The translations under genes and the position numbers were made by a program. 8,306 nucleotides of DNA, taken from positions 1 to 8,306 of the forward strand of contig JABFWJ010000405.1 in the NCBI GenBank assembly GCA_013362295.1. The letters run 5' to 3'. Origin of the DNA: Thermoleophilia bacterium (GTDB lineage Bacteria; Actinomycetota; Thermoleophilia; Gaiellales; Gaiellaceae). Below, piece by piece: positions 1 through 5,242 of this stretch (its first letter is position 1; each line of letters begins with the position of its first letter). The notes under the pieces were generated by a model that saw only the letters and a list, made by a program, of their open reading frames with translations, had not been told where the DNA came from and searched no databases.

Positions 1-463
1 CGATCGCCGGCTCGGACGGCCCCTCGGCCATGGTGTGGCCGGCAAGCGCACGCACCGCACGCCGGCCGAGCTCGCGCAGGTCCTCCGCTCTGGCCGCGAG
101 CAACGGATCCTCGAGCGCCGCGAGCAGGTCGGCCCGGCGGCCCGTCGCCTCGCGCAGCGCTGACGCGGCGGGCCGTCGCGCGGCCAGCGCGGCGACGTCG
201 GCGAGGAGCGACGGGTCCTCGGCCATCAGCCTGTTCGCGTCGATGATCTCGGCCTGGAGCATCCTCCCCGCGGCCGAGAGACGTGCGGCAGTGCGTCCCA
301 GCTCCTCGGCCACGCGCGCGAGCGCGGCGACGGCCGCGTCCGCTCCGCCGGGATCCGCGGCGACGGGGGAACGGTCGGGCACGAGCGCAGATCCGATCGG
401 AAAGGCAGCACCGATCGCAACCCCGCCGCTGACCGCGAGGCCGGAGAGCGCCCGTTCGTTCAC
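1..463 (-). CDS. PTS Enzyme I-like protein (phosphoenolpyruvate-protein phosphotransferase), N-terminal part, cut by window edge
   Basis: Only the first 154 residues are visible. They match the N-terminal domain of PTS Enzyme I: an opening LSGLAVSGGVAIGAAFPI (family pattern SGIxxSxGIAIGxA), a helical stretch with QAEIIDANRLMAEDPSL (compare E. coli EI, EAIFEGHIMLLEDEEL), and EDLRELGRRAVRALAG (compare DVRDIGKRLLRNILG). Enzyme I takes phosphate from PEP on a histidine and passes it to HPr. That histidine region (GGxTSH) and the PEP-binding barrel would lie beyond the left edge, so activity cannot be judged. The start is a GTG sharing 4 bp (GTGA) with the dhaL stop, so translation is probably coupled and the gene belongs to the DHA operon. 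It could be a free Enzyme I, a fusion with HPr and/or DhaM, or a DhaM variant carrying an EI-like domain as in E. coli. There is no EIIA or HPr domain at the N-terminus. Confidence 0.8.
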   Translation of the reverse strand, partial: MNERALSGLAVSGGVAIGAAFPIGSALVPDRSPVAADPGGADAAVAALARVAEELGRTAARLSAAGRMLQAEIIDANRLMAEDPSLLADVAALAARRPAASALREATGRRADLLAALEDPLLAARAEDLRELGRRAVRALAGHTMAEGPSEPAI

Positions 464-1113
464 GGACGCTCCCTGACCGCCTGCTCGAGTGCGCGCAGGA
501 TGAAGACAGTCGACGTCGCCCCCGGGTCCTGGTGCCCGATGCTCCGCTCGCCGAGATACGAGGCACGGCCCTTCGACGCCTGGAGCGGCACGGTCGCGTG
601 CATGCCGTCCTCCGCCGCCTCGCGGGCGGCGACGAGCGCATCCGCGGCAGAAGCGCCGCCGTCCACGCGCTCGCGCAGCGCGCGGACTGCGGGCTCCAGT
701 GCGTCGACCATCGTCTTGTCGCCGGGTCGGGCCGCGCCCAGCTTGACGACGCCGTCGAGCGCGGCCTCGAGTGCAGTCGCAAGGGCGGCCCCGTCGAAGC
801 TCTCGCCGTCGCCGATCGACCGTCCGGCCCGCCGTAGCGCCGTTCCCCACAGCGGGCCGCTCGCACCTCCGACGGTCGAGACGAGCGTCGACCCCGCCGC
901 GACGAGCAACTTGCCGGGCGGGGTCGAGTCGTCCAGCTCTTCGAGCTTCGTCACCACGCTCGCGAAGCCGCGGTCCATGTTCGTCCCGTGATCGGCATCG
1001 CCGATGGCGGCGTCGAGTTGCGTGAGGTAGTCGCGCTGCTCGCGCATCGCGACCGCCGATCCCTCCAGCCAACGCGCCATCGTCGCCGAGTCCACCCGGG
1101 TCAGGCCCCCCAT
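460..1113 (-). CDS. dhaL: Dihydroxyacetone kinase, ADP-binding subunit DhaL
   Basis: A 217-aa protein with the full DhaL signature. IGDADHGTNM near residues 37-46, with Asp34, Asp39 and Asp41, corresponds to the three Mg-nucleotide-binding aspartates of E. coli DhaL (Asp30, 35, 37). GGASGPLWGT (82-91), GDKTMVDAL (131-139) and HQDPGA (194-199) are the other conserved nucleotide-pocket motifs. In PTS-type DHA kinases, DhaL holds ADP permanently as a coenzyme, is phosphorylated by DhaM, and passes phosphate to DHA on DhaK in the cytoplasm. The length is typical (about 210 aa). I chose the ATG at 1113, which overlaps the dhaK end by 13 bp; a GTG at 1095 with an upstream G-run and an ATG at residue 12 are alternatives. 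Its stop overlaps the Enzyme I-like start by 4 bp. A neighbouring separate dhaK and an EI gene favour the PEP-dependent rather than the ATP-dependent, single-chain kinase. Confidence 0.95.
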   Translation of the reverse strand: MGGLTRVDSATMARWLEGSAVAMREQRDYLTQLDAAIGDADHGTNMDRGFASVVTKLEELDDSTPPGKLLVAAGSTLVSTVGGASGPLWGTALRRAGRSIGDGESFDGAALATALEAALDGVVKLGAARPGDKTMVDALEPAVRALRERVDGGASAADALVAAREAAEDGMHATVPLQASKGRASYLGERSIGHQDPGATSTVFILRALEQAVRERP

Positions 1114-2123
1114 CGCAGTGCCGGCGTATGCACCGGTGCGTCCCAGAGCGTCGTCAGCTCGTCGTCGAGCTCGACGAGCGTGATCGACACGCCCGCCATC
1201 TCGAGGCTCGTGATGTAGTTGCCGACGAGATTGCGCGCGACGGTCAGCCCGCGCTCGGCGAGCTGCTTGGCGAGCTCGTTGTAGACGACGTACAACTCGA
1301 TCAGGGGCGTGCCGCCGAGCCCGTTGACGAACGCGAGGAGGGTCGCGCCCGCGGCCGGGGAGAGATCGGCGAGGATCGCCTCGGTCATCTCCGCGACGAT
1401 CTCCGAGGCGGGCTTGAGCTTCTCGCGGCGGCGGCCGGGCTCGCCGTGGATCCCGACGCCGAACTCCATCTCGTCGGCGCCGATCTCGAACGTCGGCGCA
1501 CCGGCGGACGGCGTGACGCACGAGGTCAGGGCGACGCCGAGGCTGCGCCCACGCTCGTTCACGCGGCGCGCGACGGTCGCAACCTCTTCGAGCGATCCGC
1601 CGGCTTCTGCCTTGGCGCCTGCGAGCTTCTCCACGATCACGGTCACGCCGACTCCGCGCCGGCCCGCGGTCCACAGGCTGTCCTCGACGGCGACGTCGTC
1701 GTTCGTCAGCACCGACTCGACGGCGACGCCATCGTCGTCCGCGAGCTCGGCGGCGAGCTGGAAGTTCATGACGTCGCCGGTGTAGTTCTTGACGATGTGC
1801 AGCACGCCCGCTCCGCCGTCGACGGCCTTTGTCGCGGCGAGCATCTGATCCGGGACGGGCGAGGTGAAGATCTCTCCGGGGCACGCGGCGTCGAGCATCC
1901 CACGCCCGACGAAGCCGCCGTGCAACGGCTCGTGCCCGGAGCCTCCGCCGGAGACGAGGCCGACCTTGCCGGCCACCGGCGCATCTTTGCGCAGCACCAC
2001 CTGGTTGTCGAAGTCGACCCGTACCAGATCGGGGTGTGCGGCCGCGAGCCCGGCGAGCGACTCCTTGACGACGTCCTCCGGGGCGTTGACGAACTTCTTC
2101 AGCGTTTGCGTTGCGACGCTCAC
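1101..2123 (-). CDS. dhaK: Dihydroxyacetone kinase, substrate-binding subunit DhaK
   Basis: A 340-aa protein matching DhaK over its length. SGGGSGHEP (58-66) supplies His64, NYTGDVMNF (113-121) supplies Asp117, and GVGIHGEPG (222-230) supplies His226. These correspond to E. coli DhaK His56, Asp109 and His218; the last binds DHA covalently as a hemiaminal. The product of the DhaK-DhaL reaction is dihydroxyacetone phosphate, which enters glycolysis. The start is GTG at 2123, supported by AAAGGA six bases upstream (2130-2135) and by the family-typical N-terminus (KKFVNAPEDVVKESLAGL). It begins 12 bp after the channel gene stop and overlaps dhaL by 13 bp, so the three genes are almost certainly cotranscribed. 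All catalytic residues are present and there is no sign of damage. Confidence 0.97.
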   Translation of the reverse strand: MSVATQTLKKFVNAPEDVVKESLAGLAAAHPDLVRVDFDNQVVLRKDAPVAGKVGLVSGGGSGHEPLHGGFVGRGMLDAACPGEIFTSPVPDQMLAATKAVDGGAGVLHIVKNYTGDVMNFQLAAELADDDGVAVESVLTNDDVAVEDSLWTAGRRGVGVTVIVEKLAGAKAEAGGSLEEVATVARRVNERGRSLGVALTSCVTPSAGAPTFEIGADEMEFGVGIHGEPGRRREKLKPASEIVAEMTEAILADLSPAAGATLLAFVNGLGGTPLIELYVVYNELAKQLAERGLTVARNLVGNYITSLEMAGVSITLVELDDELTTLWDAPVHTPALRWGA

Positions 2124-2135
2124 GATTTGTCCTTT

Positions 2136-2936
2136 CTACCGCGTGGCGACGGGCGCCGGAAACTCGGCGCGGTCCGGTTCGGTGACGGCTTCCTTGATCG
2201 GGCGCTCGACCTTCCGCGGCGTCGCCATCCAGTCGTACGCGAAGCAGGCAGCGGCGGCGCCGATCAGGTTGCCCGGGATGTAGGCGAACAGCTGCTGCAG
2301 CCAGTTGTGCACGCCTCCGTGGATCGTCGAGACGAACAACGGCCCGAGCGCGCGTGCCGGATTCAGCGAGGCGTTGGTCACCGGCCCGACTGTGATGATG
2401 ATGGCCACGATCACAAGGCCGATCACGAGGCCCGCCCAGCCTTCGGGAGAGCGGCTGTCGACGATGCCGAGGATCGTGAAGAGCAAGATCGCGGTCCCGA
2501 GGGCCTCGATGAACAGCGCCGATCCCCACGCCGTGGTCGCGTGGTCGAAGTGGACGACGCCGAACCCGTAGCCGAGGTCGACCGCCCGCGTGCCGAACGA
2601 CGCCCACATCGCAAACGCGCCGGCGATGCCGCCCGCGACCTGCGCGCTCCAGTAGAGCGGCACCTCGCGCCAGGGGAAGCGCTTGGTGACCGCGAGCCCG
2701 AAGGTCACGGCCGGGTTGATGTGGCAGCCGGAGACCTTGCCGACCGTGTACACGAGGGCAACGACGACGAGCCCGAAGGCCATCGAGATGAAGCCGAGAT
2801 CGGCGCCCGAGAACGGCGCCTTCGTCCCGCCTTCGAGGAGCAGGATCGCGGGCACCGAGCCGGCGCCGATGAAGACGAGCAAGGCAGTGCCGACCGCCTC
2901 GGCGAAGACGCGCTGGGCGGTAGAGAAGGATTCCAT
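2136..2936 (-). CDS. MIP-family channel (aquaporin/glycerol facilitator), AqpM-like
   Basis: A 266-aa inner-membrane channel of the major intrinsic protein family. Both pore motifs are intact: HINPAVT (Asn74-Pro75-Ala76) and SLNPARALGP (Asn192-Pro193-Ala194). Six hydrophobic segments can be traced, plus a polar C-terminal tail (about 239-266). By offsets from the NPA motifs, the aromatic/arginine selectivity filter reads Phe54, Ile180, Ala189, Arg195. E. coli GlpF has Trp, Gly, Phe, Arg and AqpZ has Phe, His, Thr, Arg; from memory archaeal AqpM has Phe, Ile, Ser, Arg, the closest fit. The post-NPA2 residue is Ala, not the Asp of GlpF. Substrate is therefore uncertain, but being first in a DHA kinase operon suggests glycerol or DHA uptake. 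The ATG at 2936 has AAGGAG seven bases upstream (2944-2949). The next gene, dhaK, follows after 12 bp. Confidence 0.9.
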   Translation of the reverse strand: MESFSTAQRVFAEAVGTALLVFIGAGSVPAILLLEGGTKAPFSGADLGFISMAFGLVVVALVYTVGKVSGCHINPAVTFGLAVTKRFPWREVPLYWSAQVAGGIAGAFAMWASFGTRAVDLGYGFGVVHFDHATTAWGSALFIEALGTAILLFTILGIVDSRSPEGWAGLVIGLVIVAIIITVGPVTNASLNPARALGPLFVSTIHGGVHNWLQQLFAYIPGNLIGAAAACFAYDWMATPRKVERPIKEAVTEPDRAEFPAPVATR

Positions 2937-2989
2937 CAGTGTTCTCCTTCCGGCCCGGGCAGGAGGCCGCGGGCCGATTCCGCGGTTTC

Positions 2990-3009
2990 CTCAGGCGTCG
3001 TCGCCTGGG
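2990..3009 (-). other. Stem-loop in the predicted 5' leader of the DHA operon
   Basis: CAGGCG (2992-2997) and CGCCTG (3002-3007) are perfect inverted repeats around a 4-base loop. The stem extends to 8 pairs (2990-3009) with one wobble pair. In the predicted leader it sits about 40 nt upstream of the ribosome binding site. It may be an mRNA structure or a further protein-binding palindrome. It is not followed by a T-run, so it does not look like a terminator. Confidence 0.3.
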
Positions 3010-3047
3010 AACGATATTCGTCATTGTCGAACACCGTTCGGAGAACG
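3009..3047. promoter_or_regulatory. Cluster of GTTCG/CGAAC half-sites, probable repressor operator
   Basis: Within 39 bp on the plus strand there are two overlapping perfect inverted repeats: CGAAC-ACC-GTTCG (3028-3040) and CGTTC-GGA-GAACG (3035-3047). A third, looser pair is TTCG-7 nt-CGAA (3017-3031), and one more GAACG half lies at 3009-3013. The cluster covers the -10 box (3044-3049) and the predicted start site, where a bound repressor would block initiation. TGTTCG-type half-sites are known for DeoR-family regulators such as E. coli GlpR, so a GlpR/DeoR-type repressor sensing a glycerol or DHA metabolite is a reasonable guess. No regulator gene is in the window. Confidence 0.5.
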
Positions 3048-3073
3048 TACGACATCGCACGAGCGGTTGTCAA
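3044..3073 (-). promoter_or_regulatory. Predicted sigma-70-type promoter of the channel-dhaK-dhaL-EI operon
   Basis: On the minus strand, TTGACA (3073-3068) is a perfect -35 box and TACGTT (3049-3044) fits the TANNNT -10 pattern, with an 18-bp spacer. Transcription would begin near 3037, leaving a leader of about 100 nt before the channel ATG at 2936. The -35 box begins 4 bp after the stop codon of the YdbT-like gene, so the DHA operon has its own promoter although it follows another minus-strand gene. Read from the sequence; no transcription data. Confidence 0.65.
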
Positions 3074-3076
3074 CCC

Positions 3077-4351
3077 TCAGGCACGCCTCGCCGCCCGTGC
3101 CAGCTCGATCAGCCGGTCGAGGTCGCGCAGCGACTCATCGTCGTCGACGTCGCGGAACGCCGCACCGACGCGCTTGCCCGCCGTGTCGAGGTGCAGGGTC
3201 GCGACGCGGAGCCTGCGTTGCACGGGGCCCTGCACGCGGCGCAGGCTCTGCACCTTCGTCAGCGGCACCCAGGCCTCGATGCGTGCGAGACGGCCGGTGG
3301 TCGCGACCGCACAGCGCTCGTCGTAGCCGAACGCGAGACGGCGGTAGCGCAGCGGCGACTTCCAGCGCGCGCGCGGCGGCGGCTTGCGCCGCGGCTGCGG
3401 AGCCGCCGGCACGAGCAGCTCGATCAGCGCAGCCGCCTCGGCGCGCGTGCCGACGGGCAGCACCGGTCGGAGCTGGCGCTCGTCGTGCCGCTCGTCGCTG
3501 CGGTCGTGCACCCGGCCGGCCACGTCGACCTCGAGCCGGCACCAGCCGAATGGTCGCCAGAGAACCGGCTCGACGAGCTGCACGGCCTGCACGCGCCCCT
3601 CCGGGATCGTCTCGGCCGTCGTCTCCACGAGCCCGGACCGAACGCGCAGGCCCTCGGGCGCGGCGGCGATCGTCGCGTTGTAGGCGCGGTTGAACCGCCG
3701 CCAGAGCGCGACCGCGTCGCCGAGCAGGACCGGCACGGCGGACCCGGCCACGGCATGCGCTGCGCTACCGCCGTGCGCCAGGCCGACGACGGTCGCGACG
3801 ACGTAGACGACGAGCAGGAGGGCGGGCCCGCTGAGCGCCAGCGATCCGAGCACCCGGCGGACGGGCACCGTCACCAGCACCCGCTCGAGCGGCTCGGGAG
3901 CGTCCTCCTGCGCACCGGTCGCGAGCGCGAGCAGGCGCGCGCGCAGCACGAGGGCCTGCCTGTGCGGGAGGTACGCGAGGCTCGCGGCACCGCCGGTCCC
4001 GCCCATCCGCAGCCGCAGCTCGGTGAGCCCGAGGATCCGCGCGAGGCCGGGGCGCACCGTGTCGATCGCCTGCACCTGTGAGAGCGGGAAGCGCCGCGAG
4101 CTGCGCCGCAGCAGCCCGGTTTCGATCCGCAGGTGCGCGCCTTCGATCCGCCAGCGCGTGACGAGCCACGCGACGAAGCCGAGCGCGGCCAGCACCAGGA
4201 GTACGACCAGGTGCCCGGCCGCGTCCCAGCCGCCGCTGCCGCCGCCGGCGAACGTGGGCACGAAGATGATCAGGAAGGCGATCGTCAGGCGGCCGGCGCG
4301 CACCGCCGGCGAGAGGGGATGCAGCCGATGCCAGCCTTCCGGCGCCGTCAC
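3077..4351 (-). CDS. Membrane protein with three bacterial PH (bPH2) domains, YdbT-like
   Basis: A 424-aa protein with two pairs of hydrophobic segments (about 20-34 and 45-65; 168-191 and 197-213). It has three bPH2-like (formerly DUF304) units. Unit 1 is near 66-130 (IETGLLRRSSRRFPLSQVQ), unit 2 near 224-282 (GLRVRSGLVETTAETIPEGR, then VQAVQLVEPVLWRPFG), and unit 3 near 335-403 (VPLTKVQSLRRVQGPVQRRL). The recurring pattern, a strand, a 'G-L' turn, 'IPL/xxVQxV' and a Pro-Leu-x-R-x-F/L-G helix, is typical of YdbT of Bacillus. Molecular function of these proteins is poorly known; roles in membrane stress or bacteriocin resistance were proposed for relatives. The start is GTG at 4351, overlapping the YdbS-like stop by 4 bp, so the pair is translationally coupled and the products probably form a membrane complex. 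The stretch 318-334 between units 2 and 3 is rich in Arg and Pro. Confidence 0.85.
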   Translation of the reverse strand: MTAPEGWHRLHPLSPAVRAGRLTIAFLIIFVPTFAGGGSGGWDAAGHLVVLLVLAALGFVAWLVTRWRIEGAHLRIETGLLRRSSRRFPLSQVQAIDTVRPGLARILGLTELRLRMGGTGGAASLAYLPHRQALVLRARLLALATGAQEDAPEPLERVLVTVPVRRVLGSLALSGPALLLVVYVVATVVGLAHGGSAAHAVAGSAVPVLLGDAVALWRRFNRAYNATIAAAPEGLRVRSGLVETTAETIPEGRVQAVQLVEPVLWRPFGWCRLEVDVAGRVHDRSDERHDERQLRPVLPVGTRAEAAALIELLVPAAPQPRRKPPPRARWKSPLRYRRLAFGYDERCAVATTGRLARIEAWVPLTKVQSLRRVQGPVQRRLRVATLHLDTAGKRVGAAFRDVDDDESLRDLDRLIELARAARRA

Positions 4352-4815
4352 AGGCCCGCCGCGTGTGCCTCGCCGCGCGCCGCCAGCCGGTCACGCAGAC
4401 GGCTCGCCTCGTCCGTCGCGAGGCCCGGGATGCGCGCATCCGTCGTGGCAGCAGCGGTGTGCAGGCGGACGGTCGCGAGCTTGAACGACCGCTCGATGGG
4501 ACCGGCGGTGACGTCGACGAACTGCATGCGCCCGTACGGGACGACGGACAGACGCCGCACGAGGAGCCCGCGCCGGATCAGGAGGTCGTCCTCGCGCTCC
4601 AGGTAGCCCCAGGCGCCGACCCGCCTCTGCAGCCCGACGTCGAGCAGCACGCCGCCCGCGAGCACGCAGGCGACGGCGATCGCGCCCTTCGCCGCGCTCG
4701 AGAGCGCGAAGCTCCCGCCGACGACGAGAGCCGCCAGCGCCGTCCCGATCCCTGCCTCGAGGTGGCGTGCGCGCCGTAGGCGGGGCGACGGCCGCTTCCA
4801 GTCGGCGCTCGGCAT
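4348..4815 (-). CDS. Small membrane protein with one bPH2 domain, YdbS-like
   Basis: A 155-aa protein with a basic N-terminus, two transmembrane helices (about 22-40 and 43-62) and one bPH2 domain (about 63-140). The domain core is seen in IRRGLLVRRLSVVPYGRMQF, followed by VDVTAGPIERSFKLATVRLH. This architecture and its position immediately before a multi-PH-domain gene match the ydbS-ydbT pair of Bacillus and many actinobacteria. The reading frame stays open far upstream (to 5730), but that extension lies antisense to other genes and has low-complexity Ser/Ala content, so I end the gene at the ATG at 4815. A GTG at 4821 is a credible alternative start for a leaderless mRNA. Neither start has a properly spaced Shine-Dalgarno sequence. 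Confidence 0.85.
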   Translation of the reverse strand: MPSADWKRPSPRLRRARHLEAGIGTALAALVVGGSFALSSAAKGAIAVACVLAGGVLLDVGLQRRVGAWGYLEREDDLLIRRGLLVRRLSVVPYGRMQFVDVTAGPIERSFKLATVRLHTAAATTDARIPGLATDEASRLRDRLAARGEAHAAGL

Positions 4816-4820
4816 CTCCA

Positions 4821-4842
4821 CGCCCCGGTATTTTGCCGGTCG
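4821..4842. promoter_or_regulatory. Compact divergent promoter region with a single AT-rich island
   Basis: The ydbS-like gene (minus) and the 95-aa gene (plus) start only 27 bp apart. The gap contains one AT-rich island, CCGG-TATTTTG-CCGG (4825-4839 region), in otherwise GC-rich DNA. On the plus strand TATTTT (4829-4834) fits a -10 box, and eight bases later comes the ATG at 4843. On the minus strand CAAAAT (4835-4830) is followed eight bases later by the GTG at 4821. Such spacing would place both transcript starts at or next to the start codons, giving leaderless mRNAs, which are common in actinobacteria. No clear -35 boxes were seen, so this is tentative. Confidence 0.35.
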
Positions 4843-5130
4843 ATGGGACGTGACGACTGGCGGCTCCGGATCGAGCTCGGCGAGGAGGGCGCAGGCGGGC
4901 TGTTGGGCCGGCTGGGGCTGTCCGAGGCCCACGAGCTGGCCCGGGACCTCGAGAAGCACCGGATCGAGGCGAGCGACGACGGAGGCACGGTCTTCGTCTA
5001 CGCGGACTCCTCCCTGGAGCTGGAGCGCGCACGCGGCGTGATCGAGCGGGAGGTCGCCGAGCTCGAGCTCAATCCCCTCGAGATCGTCAGCGGCCACTGG
5101 CTCCACGACGAGGAGCGCTGGCAGGAGTAA
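4843..5130 (+). CDS. Small acidic protein of unknown function
   Basis: A 95-aa, Glu/Asp-rich soluble protein, not recognised as a named family. By eye its secondary structure is a strand (WRLRIEL, 6-12), a helix (SEAHELARDLEKHRI), a strand (GTVFVYADS), a long helix (SLELERARGVIEREVAEL), and a short strand ending in a Trp-containing tail (SGHWLHDEERW). That order (beta-alpha-beta-alpha-beta) recalls a small ferredoxin-like fold, and I have the impression of similar short proteins with a C-terminal W-x(3)-EERW motif in related actinobacteria; both are inference. No signal peptide, membrane segment or metal-binding Cys/His cluster is present. The ATG at 4843 has no Shine-Dalgarno sequence but lies eight bases after a possible -10 box. 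Codon use is normal for the window and the frame is closed cleanly by TAA, so it is probably a real gene. Confidence 0.7.
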   Translation: MGRDDWRLRIELGEEGAGGLLGRLGLSEAHELARDLEKHRIEASDDGGTVFVYADSSLELERARGVIEREVAELELNPLEIVSGHWLHDEERWQE

Positions 5131-5134
5131 CCGC

Positions 5135-5148
5135 AGCGGCACGCCGCT
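5135..5148 (+). other. Short inverted repeat after the 95-aa gene; rest of the 112-bp gap
   Basis: AGCGGC-AC-GCCGCT begins 5 bp after the TAA stop. The stem is short and no T-run follows, so it is at best a weak terminator. The remaining gap (to 5242) holds a TATTGT at 5157-5162 that could be a -10 box without a recognisable -35, and a GAGGAGG at 5210-5216 that looks like a ribosome binding site but lies 26 bases before the helicase start codon. Confidence 0.2.
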
Positions 5149-5242
5149 CGTTCGGCTATTGTGGTTGGGCGCTACGCGAGACGGGGCTTGACCCGCGGGC
5201 GCGTCCTTTGAGGAGGCGGCACGGCTCTCGTCGCCGCACGCA

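Noticed and set aside
1114..3060. Upstream part of the 866-aa minus-strand frame that ends in DhaL
   Set aside because: Only the last 217 codons are DhaL. The upstream part is an Arg-rich shadow of dhaK and the channel gene in another frame, so no fusion protein is proposed.
1128..3326. A 732-aa plus-strand open frame
   Set aside because: It lies antisense to dhaL, dhaK and the channel gene, all well supported, and has the Arg/Asp/Glu-rich composition of a GC shadow.
2683..4081. Overlapping plus-strand frames of 336 and 380 aa
   Set aside because: Both run antisense to the channel and the YdbT-like gene and across the DHA promoter region; no domain was recognised.
5188..5193. TTGACC as a -35 box for the helicase gene
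   Set aside because: No TANNNT-like -10 box lies 16-19 bp downstream; that region is GAGGAGGC.
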